A DNA stretch of 64,000 nucleotides. It comes from Allotamlana fucoidanivorans (lineage in GTDB: Bacteria > Bacteroidota > Bacteroidia > Flavobacteriales > Flavobacteriaceae). The stretch is from positions 1-64,000 of the forward strand of contig NZ_VDCS01000014.1 of the NCBI RefSeq assembly GCF_006265225.1, in the 5' to 3' direction. The first letter of the stretch is position 1. The number at the start of each line of letters is the position of its first letter. Shown one piece after another: positions 43,755 through 53,811 of this stretch. The translations under genes were made by a program, and so were the position numbers. The notes under the pieces are model-generated. The model was given only the letters and a program-made list of their open reading frames with translations. It was not told the origin of the DNA and did no database searches.

Positions 43755-43862
43755 TACTCTATATTTTTGTTGCTAGCTAATTTATCAATTATATTAAAAA
43801 TACCTTCTTCCCTTATTTCAAATATTTACTATATTCACCTCATAAAATAAAATTGACATTTC

Positions 43863-44342
43863 ATGAAAACCTATCTTGAAAACATAAAGACAAAATATTT
43901 TACTATAGTAATTATGTTTCTATTTTTCAGCAATTGTACTAATACAACGCCATTAGAGGGAGAAACGCAAAAACCAACTATTACACAATGGCACTTGGTA
44001 AATGTGTCTGGAGGTATTTCTGGGGTAAATATTGATTTTGAATTGGGAACTATTATTTGGATATTTGATATTAACCCAAATAACTATACAGATTTGCTAT
44101 ATGTTGAAAATAACAATGAAGATGACACGATTGAGGACGGTTTAGACCATGGGCCTTATCCTACATCAACAACCATAGCTGGAGACAAAATTTTCCTATT
44201 TGTTGATTCAGAAGAATATGGGGAGTTTATTTATTCTAACGACGATAAATTGGTTATCAATCAAAACAATAGAAGTAATGGAGAACAGGGTTCTGATGGA
44301 TATATATATACCTTTGAACGCATGGTTGTTCCATTAGAATAG
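43863..44342 (+). CDS. Hypothetical lipocalin-like lipoprotein
   Basis: A 159-residue protein with a hydrophobic N-terminus ending in a lipobox-like FFSNC (about residue 25). The mature part reads as a small beta-barrel: TQWHLVNVSGG, an Asp/Glu-rich middle, and a C-terminal YIYTFERM. This resembles lipocalin-like or META-type lipoproteins common in Flavobacteriia. It stands alone on the plus strand, convergent with the next gene and only 8 nt from its stop. The function is unknown. Confidence 0.7.
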   Translation: MKTYLENIKTKYFTIVIMFLFFSNCTNTTPLEGETQKPTITQWHLVNVSGGISGVNIDFELGTIIWIFDINPNNYTDLLYVENNNEDDTIEDGLDHGPYPTSTTIAGDKIFLFVDSEEYGEFIYSNDDKLVINQNNRSNGEQGSDGYIYTFERMVVPLE

Positions 44343-44350
44343 TAAAGAAA

Positions 44351-45607
44351 TCAGGTTTTCTGTTTTTTCTTTCGAGCTGCAGGAAACAAGACATTGTTAA
44401 GTATTAATCTATAACCTGGCGATGTAGGATGCAAATCTAATTCTGTTTTAGCATCACCCACTCTGTGTTGATAGTCTTCTGGGTCATGCCCACCGTAAAA
44501 TGTAAAGAATCCTTTTCCTTTAATACCGTGAATATACTTGGCTTCACCGTTAAACTTTGTTTCTCCTAAAATTAATACATTCGATTTTATTTCATCTCTG
44601 GTAAACGAAGTTGTTTGACCCATAAACCCTTTTACAAGTGCTGTATGATTTTGGCAGAGCATGGTGGGTATAGGATCCCATTTTGCAGAAAACTCCATTA
44701 ACGAAAAATAATCAATAGTTTTTGAAACCATCCGTTTATTCGTCATATCAATAGACGAAAATTCATATATTTTAGGATTTCTTTCCAATAAAAAATCAGT
44801 AAAAGCAAATGTTTTACTGTAATCAATTTTATTTTGATACCCAGGATCACTGCCATCTCCATCAAACATAGGTTCGCAAATATCAACCCCCTCAGCAGCT
44901 AAGGCAATATCAAAACTATCTGTAGCACTACACATAGCAAACATAAAACCTCCACCAATAACATAATCTCTAATTTTTAAAGCCACCGCCAACTTTTCTT
45001 GTGATACTTTATCATAACCCAATGAATGTGCTAAAATTTCGGCATCTTTCTTTTCTTGAATATACCAAGCACTGGCTCTATATTGTGCATAAAACTTACC
45101 ATATTGGCCTGTAAAATCTTCATGATGTAAATGCAACCAATCAAAAGCGAGCAACCCGTCATTTAAAACTTCTTGGTCATAAACAGTTTCATAAGGAATT
45201 TCGGCATATTGAAGCACCATGGTCACAGCATCGTCCCATGGTTGTTTGCTCTTAGGTGTATACACGGCAATCTTGGGCGCTTTCTCAAGAACTACTGCTT
45301 CCATATTTTTACTCGGGCTGCCTATTTCTTGAAGAATAGCTTCAGCTTTTGACGCCGAGACAACTTCAAATGACACCCCTCGTATCTGGCATTCTTTCTG
45401 AATAAAATCTGTATCTGGTAATAAAAATGAACCACCTCTGTAATTAAGCAACCATTTTATTTTCAGTTCTTTTTTTAGTGTCCAAAAAGCAATACCATAT
45501 GCCTTTAAATGATTTTTTTGACTATCAATATCCATAGGAATTAACACATAAGATGCAAAAGCCTGAGAGGATATAAAAAGTAACAGAATGAATAGGGCTT
45601 TCTTCAT
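44351..45607 (-). CDS. Exported protein with a class I glutamine-amidotransferase-like fold
   Basis: The 418-residue protein has a signal peptide ending ALFILLLFISSQAFA-S (residue 18). The C-terminal part contains GGGFMFAMCSATDSFD (about 215-230), which looks like the nucleophile-elbow region of the class I GATase or ThuA-like fold. It ends with a segment about heights of text such as FTFYGGHDPEDY. Homologs next to dnaB in Flavobacteriia are often labelled asparagine synthetase B. That name does not fit, because the protein is exported and lacks the N-terminal Cys of class II amidotransferases. The function is unknown. It is downstream of dnaB on the same strand, 67 nt away. Confidence 0.7.
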   Translation of the reverse strand: MKKALFILLLFISSQAFASYVLIPMDIDSQKNHLKAYGIAFWTLKKELKIKWLLNYRGGSFLLPDTDFIQKECQIRGVSFEVVSASKAEAILQEIGSPSKNMEAVVLEKAPKIAVYTPKSKQPWDDAVTMVLQYAEIPYETVYDQEVLNDGLLAFDWLHLHHEDFTGQYGKFYAQYRASAWYIQEKKDAEILAHSLGYDKVSQEKLAVALKIRDYVIGGGFMFAMCSATDSFDIALAAEGVDICEPMFDGDGSDPGYQNKIDYSKTFAFTDFLLERNPKIYEFSSIDMTNKRMVSKTIDYFSLMEFSAKWDPIPTMLCQNHTALVKGFMGQTTSFTRDEIKSNVLILGETKFNGEAKYIHGIKGKGFFTFYGGHDPEDYQHRVGDAKTELDLHPTSPGYRLILNNVLFPAARKKKQKT

Positions 45608-45674
45608 AATTGTGAATGATACTCAAAAATTAAAATCTGATTCCTTTTTAATAATTAAATTATGGTTTAAGTCT

Positions 45675-47213
45675 TTAAAAAGGAACTTCGTTATCATCAT
45701 CATTGAATGCACTTCCAAAAGCTTGATCTGGACTTGCCTTAAAATTATCTGCATTAAAAGAATCTTCTTGAACTGCACTATTCATCTTAGAATGAAATTC
45801 AAAAGGCGAATCAAAATCATCTAAATTATCAAACTTACCAAGATGTCCTAAGAATTTTAAACGGATATTCTCCAAACCACCATTACGATGTTTTGCCACA
45901 ATAAATTCTGCTTGTCCTTCAGTTGGTGAACGCTCTTCATCATCCCATTCATCAATCTTATAATATTCTGGCCTGTAAATAAAAGATACAATATCTGCAT
46001 CTTGCTCAATAGCACCAGATTCACGTAAATCAGATAATAACGGTCTTTTACTGCCTCCACGGGTTTCAACGGCACGAGACAATTGTGATAATGCAATGAC
46101 TGGAACCATCAACTCCTTTGCCAAAGCTTTTAAATTTCTAGAAATCATAGAAATTTCTTGTTCACGATTTCCTCCATGACTAGTACCTCCTGTCATTAAC
46201 TGCAAATAATCAATCATAATCATTTTAATGCCATGTTGAGATGCTAGACGCCTAGCCTTTGCTCTTAAATCGAAAATAGAAAGAGATGGTGTATCGTCAA
46301 TAAATAATGGTGCTCTTTCTAAATCTTTTACTTTAACATTAAGTTGTTCCCATTCATGTTTTTCAAGTTTACCTGTACGAAGTTTTTCTGAAGACAAGCC
46401 TGTTTCGCTAGAAATTAAACGTGTTATCAATTGCACAGATGCCATCTCTAACGAGAAGAAGGCAACGGGAATGTTTTGATCTACAGCAATATTTCGTGCC
46501 ATCGATAAGGTTAAAGCTGTTTTACCCATACCAGGACGTGCTGCAACAATAATTAAATCTGAAGGTTGCCAACCTGAGGTAAGTTTATCTAATTTATGAA
46601 ATCCTGTTGGAATACCACTAAGTCCTTCTTTATTTGAAATTTCTTCAATTTTCTTCTTTGCTTGAATTACTAATTCTTGAGCAGTTTCACTAGACTTTTT
46701 AATATTACCTTGGGTAACTTCGTATAATTTAGACTCAGCGTTGTCTAGTAAATCAAAAACATCTTTCGTTTCATCATACGCATCCTCTATAATTTCACTA
46801 GAAATTTTGATTAAACTTCTTTGAATATATTTTTGCAAAATGATACGCGCATGAAACTCAATATGAGCTGATGACGATACTTTTTGAGTTAAGGAAATCA
46901 GATAAAAATCACCACCTGACACGTCTAATTTTCCATTCTTCTTTAACTGGGTAGAAACGGTTAATAAGTCAATAGGCTCACTATTTTCAAACAATTGAAA
47001 AATAGCTTCAAAAATATGTTGATGCGCTTCTTTGTAAAAAGCCTCGGCGCTTAAAATATCAATAACTTCATCAACACCTTTTTTATCAATCATCATAGCC
47101 CCAAGAACAACCTCTTCTAAATCAAGGGCTTGAGGCGGTATTTTACCTTTTTCTAGGCTAATCAGGGTACTTTTATCTACTCTGTATCCTGCTACTTGGT
47201 TAGGTTGTTTCAT
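45675..47213 (-). CDS. dnaB: Replicative DNA helicase DnaB
   Basis: The 512-residue protein is full-length for DnaB, with the N-terminal helical domain (about 25-130, PPQALDLEEVVLGAMM) and the RecA-like C-terminal domain. The latter has Walker A ARPGMGKT (about 225-232), Walker B MIMIDYLQLM and the RESGAIEQDAD motif. The hexamer unwinds DNA ahead of the replisome. There is no intein. The acidic, disordered tail (about 465-512) ends DDDNEVPF. It is followed by the exported GATase-like gene and preceded by accA, a usual flavobacterial order. Confidence 0.97.
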   Translation of the reverse strand: MKQPNQVAGYRVDKSTLISLEKGKIPPQALDLEEVVLGAMMIDKKGVDEVIDILSAEAFYKEAHQHIFEAIFQLFENSEPIDLLTVSTQLKKNGKLDVSGGDFYLISLTQKVSSSAHIEFHARIILQKYIQRSLIKISSEIIEDAYDETKDVFDLLDNAESKLYEVTQGNIKKSSETAQELVIQAKKKIEEISNKEGLSGIPTGFHKLDKLTSGWQPSDLIIVAARPGMGKTALTLSMARNIAVDQNIPVAFFSLEMASVQLITRLISSETGLSSEKLRTGKLEKHEWEQLNVKVKDLERAPLFIDDTPSLSIFDLRAKARRLASQHGIKMIMIDYLQLMTGGTSHGGNREQEISMISRNLKALAKELMVPVIALSQLSRAVETRGGSKRPLLSDLRESGAIEQDADIVSFIYRPEYYKIDEWDDEERSPTEGQAEFIVAKHRNGGLENIRLKFLGHLGKFDNLDDFDSPFEFHSKMNSAVQEDSFNADNFKASPDQAFGSAFNDDDNEVPF

Positions 47214-47330
47214 AACTACGAATGTAATTAAAAAGAAAGGGTTTTAGCTATTAAAAGTAGTTATCATTGTCAACTACTAATTAACAATTTAACTGTTAAT
47301 AAGTTATAAAAATTGTGAATAAGTACAAAA

Positions 47331-47361
47331 AAAACTGAAACAAGTTGTTTCAGTTTTTTTA
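47331..47361 (-). terminator. Terminator of accA
   Basis: AAAACTGAAACA (47331-47342) pairs perfectly with TGTTTCAGTTTT (47346-47357) around a three-base loop. It has T runs on both sides and lies 25 nt after the accA stop. Confidence 0.85.
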
Positions 47362-47381
47362 CATACTAGTGTCTTAAAGAC

Positions 47382-48335
47382 TTAGCCTTTAAATACACCC
47401 ATATTTGCATATTTATCCATACGTTGAGAAACCAAATCTTCTGGTGATAAGTTTTTTAATTCTGCATATGATTTTTCAATAGCATCGCTTACCGCTTTAA
47501 AGGTCTTTTGTCTATCACGGTGCGCACCTCCAAGAGGCTCTTTAATAATACCATCAACAAGTTTTAATCGTTTCATATCAGAAGCTGTTAATTTTAAAGC
47601 TTCGGCCGCTTGTTCTTTGTATTCCCAACTACGCCATAAAATAGATGAGCATGATTCAGGTGAAATCACTGAATACCATGTATTCTCTAGCATCAATACC
47701 TTATCACCTACGCCAATACCTAAGGCACCACCAGAGGCTCCTTCCCCAATAACTACGGTTACAACCGGTACTTTTAGTCTGGTCATTTCTAAAATATTTC
47801 TGGCAATAGCTTCACCTTGTCCGCGTTCTTCTGCCTCTAAACCTGGGTAAGCACCTGGTGTATCTAAGAGTGTTACAACAGGAATACCAAACTTTTCAGC
47901 CGATTTCATTAATCGCAACGCCTTCCTATATCCTTCAGGATTTGCCATTCCAAAGTTTCTATATTGTCTAGTTTTAGTATTATAGCCTTTTTGCTGACCA
48001 ATAAACATAAAACTTTGGTCTCCTATTTTACCTAAACCGCCAATCATGGCTTTATCATCTTTAAAGCTTCGGTCACCATGTAATTCTAGAAAAGAATCAC
48101 CACAAATTGCTTTAATATAATCTAAAGTATATGGTCTATCAGGATGACGTGATAACTGAACGCGTTGCCACGGACTTAAATTTTTATAAATGTCTTTTTG
48201 AGTTTCCTTTAGCTTGGTTTCAATTTTACTACAAGTTTCAGAAACATCTACATCACTTTCTTTACCAATTATTTTACACTTCTGTAATTGGTCTTCAAGC
48301 TCTTTTATTGGGAGTTCAAATTCTAAATATTCCAT
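47382..48335 (-). CDS. accA: Acetyl-CoA carboxylase carboxyltransferase subunit alpha
   Basis: The 317-residue protein has the usual AccA length. It shows the N-terminal helical part, the [12 protein letters not shown] segment and the crotonase-like core, with [30 protein letters not shown] and [15 protein letters not shown]. It transfers the carboxyl group from biotin to acetyl-CoA to make malonyl-CoA for fatty acid synthesis, together with AccD encoded elsewhere. It ends at a clear terminator before dnaB. Confidence 0.97.
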   Translation of the reverse strand: MEYLEFELPIKELEDQLQKCKIIGKESDVDVSETCSKIETKLKETQKDIYKNLSPWQRVQLSRHPDRPYTLDYIKAICGDSFLELHGDRSFKDDKAMIGGLGKIGDQSFMFIGQQKGYNTKTRQYRNFGMANPEGYRKALRLMKSAEKFGIPVVTLLDTPGAYPGLEAEERGQGEAIARNILEMTRLKVPVVTVVIGEGASGGALGIGVGDKVLMLENTWYSVISPESCSSILWRSWEYKEQAAEALKLTASDMKRLKLVDGIIKEPLGGAHRDRQKTFKAVSDAIEKSYAELKNLSPEDLVSQRMDKYANMGVFKG

Positions 48336-48404
48336 TGAAATTTAGTGTTGCTATTTAAATCTTGGTTAGTATGCAAATATAAAAACTTTAATTATGTAAA
48401 CAGG

Positions 48405-49301
48405 TTAAGAATTCTTTCTTTTTAATTTTCTTCGATTTTTCAATACGGCATTTAATACAACAACGCCAATAATAATCAAGGCTCCATAATAAAATGTATG
48501 GGTCATGCGTTCTTTTTCGGGAAACAAAATTACAGCCATAATGATACCATAAACAGGCTCTAAATTGTACGATAATACCACGGTATACGGACTAATTACT
48601 TTCATAACATACACAGAAGCAATAAAAGCATATGCTGTACATACCGATGCCAAAATAAACAGGTACTTTAAATCTGAAAAGGAAATATGGAAGAATGTTT
48701 CTGAAAAACCTCCACTACAGCACAAGATATAGATAGAAATAAAGCCAACACCACTTAAAAATTCATAAAAAGAAATAACTGTAGCTGTATGCTGCCTTAA
48801 AAACCGACCATTTAAAACCGCAAACAACGAGGAAAAGAAAGCAGACGAAACCCCTAATATAATGCCCTTTAAATATTTTATTTCACTTTGCGTAATTACA
48901 AAAACGCCCAAAACCACAAATAGACCAAATAGAATCTCATACCAAATGATTTTTCGTTTGTAAATAATGGGCTCTATTAGTGAGGCAAAAAAAGCGCCAG
49001 TAGAGAACATAGCTAAAGTAATGGAAATATTAGATGCTTTTATGGCTCCAAAAAAAGTAATCCAGTGCAAAGCTATAATAACACCTGCAATAGAGAGCCT
49101 TATTACAGATGCTAACGTTATCTTGATATTAATCTTAGCTAATTTAATATAGACGAACATTAATATAGATGCCATGAGCATTCTGTACCAAACTAAATTT
49201 ACCGCATTTATTGATATTAATTCTCCCAGTATGGCCGTAAAACCAGCTATAAAAACTAATACGTGGAGGTGTAAATAATTTTTAAACTTAACGTTTGGCA
49301 T
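48405..49301 (-). CDS. EamA/DMT-family inner-membrane transporter
   Basis: A 298-residue protein with about ten hydrophobic helices arranged as two EamA repeats. The first repeat contains WYRMLMASILMF and LHWITFFGAIKASNISITLA. The second contains YNLEPVYGIIMAVILFPE. This is typical of drug/metabolite exporters. The C-terminus is short and basic (KNRRKLKRKNS). Its start overlaps the end of the preceding LptF/G-like gene by 14 nt, so both are in one operon. The cargo cannot be told from the sequence. Confidence 0.9.
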   Translation of the reverse strand: MPNVKFKNYLHLHVLVFIAGFTAILGELISINAVNLVWYRMLMASILMFVYIKLAKINIKITLASVIRLSIAGVIIALHWITFFGAIKASNISITLAMFSTGAFFASLIEPIIYKRKIIWYEILFGLFVVLGVFVITQSEIKYLKGIILGVSSAFFSSLFAVLNGRFLRQHTATVISFYEFLSGVGFISIYILCCSGGFSETFFHISFSDLKYLFILASVCTAYAFIASVYVMKVISPYTVVLSYNLEPVYGIIMAVILFPEKERMTHTFYYGALIIIGVVVLNAVLKNRRKLKRKNS

Positions 49302-50364
49302 TATACAAAAGATAAGCAGCTAAAATTCCGAAAATAACATTGGGAAACCATACGGCAACAAGCGGTGAGAAATCAGATTGCTCTGCCATAACACCAAATA
49401 CTTTATCAAAAAAAACAAAAACCATGGCTATACAAATACCAACAGCCAGATTTACACCCATACCACCTCTTCGTTTCATTGAGGACACTGCTACGGCTAT
49501 AATAGTAAGTATAAATACAGATACTGGCAGACTCCATTTTCTGTAAAGCACAAGTTTAAACCTTCCTACGTTTGAGGAGCCACGTTCTTCTTCTTTGGCA
49601 ATAAATTCTTTTAAATCGCCATACATTTTGGTCTCAGCTGCATAAATAACAGGAATTAAATCATCTACTTCAAAATCAAAAACAGTATCTTTTTCTTTAA
49701 TTATTTCAAGGGTATCTTCATTCTCCCCAATATCTCTTTTAAAATAATTAGTTAATTTATATGTGCTATCGGCTTCAATATATTTGATGTTTGATGCTGA
49801 AATTTTATAAGCCAGTTTATTATTTTCAAAATGTTCTAGTGTAAAATTATACCCCGTATTGTTTTTTACACTAAAGTTACTCACATAAATGATATCATTG
49901 TCATTAATCTGCCTAAATACGTTACTTGTTTCTACTGCAACTTTTCCTTTCTTAAAGTATTTATAACTAAAATCATTAAACCCTTCACTGGCCTTTGGCG
50001 CAAGAAATAATCCTAAAATAATCGCCAAAACAGCCACTATAAAAGAACCTATCATATAGGGTCTTAAAAACCGACTAAACGACACACCTGAACTTAGAAA
50101 AGCAATAACTTCTGTATTATTTGCCAACTTAGACGTAAACCAAATTACTGATAAAAAAAGAAATAATGGAAATAATAAATGAGCAAAGTAAATAGTGAAA
50201 TCTAATAAATAAAGAAGCACTTCATTTAAAGGCACCTCATTCTCGAGTATTTTTCCAATTTTTTCAGCAAGATGTACGGTGATCCCAATAGGGATAAACA
50301 ACAATAACATCATAAAAAATGTAAACAAATAGCGTTTGAGTATGTACCAGTCTAAGATTTTCAT
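49288..50364 (-). CDS. LptF/LptG-family lipopolysaccharide export permease
   Basis: A 358-residue protein of the YjgP/YjgQ family. It begins MKILDWYILKRYL, the usual opening of LptG-type proteins. It has three helices at each end and a periplasmic beta domain between (about 115-265), followed by RKWSLPVSVFILTIIAVAVSS. LptF and LptG form the membrane part of the ABC transporter that pulls lipopolysaccharide from the inner membrane to the Lpt bridge. The gene follows tgt by 5 nt, an order seen in many Flavobacteriia. It cannot be assigned to F or G with certainty. Confidence 0.92.
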   Translation of the reverse strand: MKILDWYILKRYLFTFFMMLLLFIPIGITVHLAEKIGKILENEVPLNEVLLYLLDFTIYFAHLLFPLFLFLSVIWFTSKLANNTEVIAFLSSGVSFSRFLRPYMIGSFIVAVLAIILGLFLAPKASEGFNDFSYKYFKKGKVAVETSNVFRQINDNDIIYVSNFSVKNNTGYNFTLEHFENNKLAYKISASNIKYIEADSTYKLTNYFKRDIGENEDTLEIIKEKDTVFDFEVDDLIPVIYAAETKMYGDLKEFIAKEEERGSSNVGRFKLVLYRKWSLPVSVFILTIIAVAVSSMKRRGGMGVNLAVGICIAMVFVFFDKVFGVMAEQSDFSPLVAVWFPNVIFGILAAYLLYNAKR

Positions 50365-50369
50365 ATTTA

Positions 50370-51500
50370 CTATAAACGATTATCCATCTGTTTAACCATT
50401 TTTTTTTTCCACATTCTAAAATCACCAGCTAATATATGTTTTCTTGCTTCACGAACCAACCATAAATAAAATCCTAAATTATGGATAGTAGCTATTTGTT
50501 TACCTAACAACTCATTAACAGTAAATAAATGTCTTAAATACGCCTTTGAATATTCGGTATCAACATAAGTAATGCCCATCTCGTCAATGGGTGAAAAATC
50601 GGCCTCCCATTTTTTATTCTTTATATTTATGGTACCATGAGCCGTAAATAACATACCGTTTCTGGCATTACGTGTTGGCATAACACAATCAAACATATCA
50701 ACACCTAATCCAATATTTTCCAAAATGTTAATAGGTGTGCCAACTCCCATTAAATATCTTGGTTTATCTTCGGGTAAAATAGAACAAACCACATCGGTCA
50801 TGGCATACATTTCTTCAGCTGGTTCACCAACCGATAAACCTCCTATAGCATTTCCTACCGCTCCAGAATTAGCAATATATTCTGCAGATTGCTGACGCAA
50901 ATCCTTATAAGTACTTCCTTGAACAATTGGAAAAAAAGCCTGACTATAACCATACTTTACTGGTATTTTTTCCAGATGATTTATGCATCTATCTAACCAC
51001 CTATGGGTCATATGCATAGAGCGTTTTGCATAATTATAGTCACACGGATACGGGGTACATTCATCAAATGCCATAATTATATCAGCTCCAATGGTACGTT
51101 GAATTTCCATTACATTTTCAGGTGTGAACACATGATAACTCCCATCAATATGCGACTTAAATTTTACACCTTCTTCTTTTATTTTTCTATTAGCCGATAA
51201 CGAGTAAACTTGATAGCCCCCAGAATCTGTTAAGATATTTCTATCCCAATTCATAAATTTATGCAAACCGCCAGCTTTTTCTAAAATATCTGTTGAAGGT
51301 CTTAAATAAAGATGATAGGTGTTTCCTAGAATAATATCCGGATTAATTTCTTCTTTCAGTTCTCTTTGATGCACGCCCTTTACCGTAGCCAATGTACCTA
51401 CAGGCATAAAAATTGGGGTTTCAATTACACCATGATCTGTAGTTATTTTTCCAGCTCTGGCTTTACTTTGGGTATCTTGTGACTTTAATTCAAATTTCAT
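50370..51500 (-). CDS. tgt: Queuine tRNA-ribosyltransferase
   Basis: About 376 residues from the ATG at 51500, chosen because the family begins MKFEL; an ATG at 51509 adds three residues. Marks are TPIFMPVGT, NTYHLYLRPS, the active-site region SGGYQVYSL, FDECTPYPC, GGLSVGEP and RYLMGVG(T)P. The second catalytic Asp lies in MFDCVMPTRNARNG. The usual zinc-binding Cys cluster near the C-terminus is not evident, as the segment reads KKWEADFSPID. It exchanges guanine 34 for the queuine precursor in GUN-anticodon tRNAs. It heads the operon with the LptG-type permease. Confidence 0.95.
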   Translation of the reverse strand: MKFELKSQDTQSKARAGKITTDHGVIETPIFMPVGTLATVKGVHQRELKEEINPDIILGNTYHLYLRPSTDILEKAGGLHKFMNWDRNILTDSGGYQVYSLSANRKIKEEGVKFKSHIDGSYHVFTPENVMEIQRTIGADIIMAFDECTPYPCDYNYAKRSMHMTHRWLDRCINHLEKIPVKYGYSQAFFPIVQGSTYKDLRQQSAEYIANSGAVGNAIGGLSVGEPAEEMYAMTDVVCSILPEDKPRYLMGVGTPINILENIGLGVDMFDCVMPTRNARNGMLFTAHGTINIKNKKWEADFSPIDEMGITYVDTEYSKAYLRHLFTVNELLGKQIATIHNLGFYLWLVREARKHILAGDFRMWKKKMVKQMDNRL

Positions 51501-51661
51501 TCCTACCATTTAAGTGGACAAAGATAAATAACTCAAATAGGATAATGATACCCTCTTTAGAAAATAATAACGCTTTGGCAACGTTTTTGATTATATATTG
51601 AAAACCTCAAAAAATTCTGAACATTATGAAACACGAAAAAACAGTTTACAATCGTCAAAAC

Positions 51662-52261
51662 ATGCAGAGACATTCCGTAAAACTATTATTTAGCTTTCTT
51701 TTACTTACAGCTTTTCCTAGTTTTTTAATAGCTCAAGAAGCCCAAGGGTTTGGCTTAAAAGGTGGTTTAAATTATAATGCTAATGGAAATTATTTTGAAT
51801 CTATTGAAAGTAGCGCCGAAAAGCCTAGCGCCAACGCAGGATTCCATTTGGGTATATTTGGAAAAGTAGGTTCTAAAGTTTTTTTAAAACCTGAATTAGT
51901 ATATACCAGCACCAAGAGTAGATATGATAGTGGTACGCTTAAGCTTCAAAAACTTGATGCTCCCGTACTTGTTGGTATAGATGTTATAGGCCCTTTAAGT
52001 GTTTTTGGCGGACCATCCTTTCAATATATTGTTGACTCTGATTTTAATGGTATCACCTTAGGAGATATAGAAAATGATTTTACAGTTGGACTCAATTTTG
52101 GGATTGGTTTTAACCTTAATAAAGTAGGTATAGATTTAAGATATGAACGCGGATTTAACGAAAATGAAGCTACTTTTATAAACAATAACATTATAAACAC
52201 CAAAAGCCGCATTGATACTAGGCCCAATCAATTAATTTTGAGTTTATCGCTTATTTTATAA
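51662..52261 (+). CDS. Outer-membrane beta-barrel protein (PorT-like)
   Basis: From the ATG at 51662 (51626 is the alternative) the protein has about 199 residues. It has a signal peptide ending PSFLIAQ and an eight-stranded outer-membrane barrel. The pattern FGLKGGLNYN, then GFHLGIFGKV, FLKPELVYT and DLRYERGFN is typical of the outer-membrane beta-barrel (OmpX/PorT) group in Bacteroidota. No enzymatic function is expected. It is divergent from tgt and ends at a bidirectional terminator. Confidence 0.85.
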   Translation: MQRHSVKLLFSFLLLTAFPSFLIAQEAQGFGLKGGLNYNANGNYFESIESSAEKPSANAGFHLGIFGKVGSKVFLKPELVYTSTKSRYDSGTLKLQKLDAPVLVGIDVIGPLSVFGGPSFQYIVDSDFNGITLGDIENDFTVGLNFGIGFNLNKVGIDLRYERGFNENEATFINNNIINTKSRIDTRPNQLILSLSLIL

Positions 52262-52269
52262 ACTTTAAA

Positions 52270-52295
52270 AAAAGCCTCCACATCGGGAGGCTTTT
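52270..52295. terminator. Bidirectional terminator
   Basis: AAAAGCCTCC (52270-52279) pairs with GGAGGCTTTT (52286-52295). It lies between the convergent barrel protein and PPIase genes and has T runs for both. Confidence 0.88.
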
Positions 52296-52300
52296 ATATT

Positions 52301-53242
52301 TTAGTTAAGATTAGACTCTGTTTCTTCTGGATCTAAATACTTAGGAATTCCATTTTTACCAATGTCGTTTGTAGGATCTCCATCCCCTTTTCCATCAGGT
52401 CCATCAAGATCTTCATTTATTGTATTTACACCATCACCGTCATCATCAGGATCGAAAAAATCAGGTATACGATCACCATCTGTATCATCATTTGTAAGTT
52501 CGCCATCACCATCAATATCTTCTTTATAAGACGGCACATTATCTTCATCATGATCATTTTCAGACATCTGATACAAATCAAACTTGAAAATAATAGGAGA
52601 ATACGCTGGAATCCCGGCTGTTCCACTTGAAAAATAGGCCAATCCAGAAGGTATAAACATAACACCTACCCCATGGTTTAAAAAGTCAACCGTTCCATCC
52701 TCATTTTCTACAAAATCTTCTGCCGTTCTAAACTCAGGTACTACTTTTCTCCATCCAGGTATTAATGAGGTTAAATCAAAAGTTACTGGTGTAGCAGCAC
52801 TATCAAAAACCTTATTATCTAAAGTAAACCCTTCATAATTCACCACCACATTATCAGCAAAAGTTGGTGATGGTGCCTCTGGGTTTACATTCGTATTTAA
52901 GTCTAAATAATAAACTTCATATTTGGTTTCCGCAAAAGTCACCAGCTTCATCAATGTATCATTTACTAACAATCTGCTTCCTTCAGGAACACTCTCTCCC
53001 TCTTCTAATTTAGTAATAATAAGGTCTGAAATACTAGGATTGGGATTAGGGTTAGTCCCATCAAAATCACTGGCATTATAATAATGGGTCTCTAAATAGT
53101 CTATTAACAACTGTTTATCCTCCTCTTGCTGTTCTGTTCTATCTCGTTCTGGAATTACAGGAATATCATTATCATCTTTTTTACATGATACAACACATAG
53201 GTTAAAACACAAGAAAACTAAACTTAATATCTTGAACTTCAT
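52301..53242 (-). CDS. FKBP-type peptidyl-prolyl isomerase lipoprotein with calcium-loop tail
   Basis: Start at the ATG 53242 (a TTG at 53251 is less likely). The protein has about 313 residues and a lipoprotein signal ending VVSC followed by KKDDND. An FKBP domain spans about 120-240, with VVNYEGFTLDNKVFDS, GWRKVVPEF and the ending PIIFKFDLYQM (given here in parts). The C-terminal about 75 residues are Asp-rich thrombospondin type 3-like loops (DIDGDGELTNDDTDGD, FFDPDDDGDG) that bind calcium. It assists protein folding in the cell envelope. The calcium tail is an addition to the usual FKBP layout. Confidence 0.9.
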   Translation of the reverse strand: MKFKILSLVFLCFNLCVVSCKKDDNDIPVIPERDRTEQQEEDKQLLIDYLETHYYNASDFDGTNPNPNPSISDLIITKLEEGESVPEGSRLLVNDTLMKLVTFAETKYEVYYLDLNTNVNPEAPSPTFADNVVVNYEGFTLDNKVFDSAATPVTFDLTSLIPGWRKVVPEFRTAEDFVENEDGTVDFLNHGVGVMFIPSGLAYFSSGTAGIPAYSPIIFKFDLYQMSENDHDEDNVPSYKEDIDGDGELTNDDTDGDRIPDFFDPDDDGDGVNTINEDLDGPDGKGDGDPTNDIGKNGIPKYLDPEETESNLN

Positions 53243-53410
53243 TCTTTTCAATATTTATTTTTGCCTAAAATTTATTGCTATTTTAGCCTGCAAATTTTGA
53301 ATTTAGATTTATAGGCAGGAATCTATATTATTCCTTATTTTTGAGGTCGCAAGATACAATATAATTGTAAAGTTGTGCAACAAGATTAACTAAGTTTTAT
53401 TAATAATTAC

Positions 53411-53782
53411 ATGCGGGTAGACAAGTACTTATGGTGCGTTAGATATTATAAAACCAGAACACAAGCAACTGCGGCTTGCAAAAAAGGACAAGTACGTGTA
53501 AATGAAGATGTTGCAAAACCTAGCAGAGAAGTTTATGCTACAGACGTTATTGAACTACGCAAAGACCAAATTAGGTATAAACTTAAGATTAATGACTTAC
53601 CGCCTAATCGTGTAGGAGCCAAACTGGTAGATATTTATAGAACCGATCAAACCCCTAAAGAAGCCTTTGAAGCCAAAGAATTATTAAAATATTCTAAAGA
53701 CTATTACAGAAAAAAAGGTACCGGACGACCTACAAAAAAAGATAGACGAGATATTGATGATTTTACGAATGAAAATGAGTAA
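53411..53782 (+). CDS. S4-domain RNA-binding protein (Hsp15-like)
   Basis: A 123-residue protein beginning MRVDKYLWCVRYYKTRTQATAACKKGQV (two parts: MRVDKYLWCVRYYKTRT and QATAACKKGQV). This is the S4 fold as in Hsp15, which binds stalled 50S subunits. The C-terminal basic tail (RKKGTGRPTKKDRRDID) is common in this group. It is cytoplasmic. It is followed 29 nt later by the phosphoribosyltransferase gene, so the two may be co-transcribed. Confidence 0.92.
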   Translation: MRVDKYLWCVRYYKTRTQATAACKKGQVRVNEDVAKPSREVYATDVIELRKDQIRYKLKINDLPPNRVGAKLVDIYRTDQTPKEAFEAKELLKYSKDYYRKKGTGRPTKKDRRDIDDFTNENE

Positions 53783-53811
53783 TTTTATCTTTTAATTTTA
53801 CAACGAACACT

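Noticed and set aside
44351-45607. Annotation as asparagine synthetase B
   Set aside because: It has a signal peptide and lacks the N-terminal catalytic Cys and the synthetase ATP-pyrophosphatase motif.
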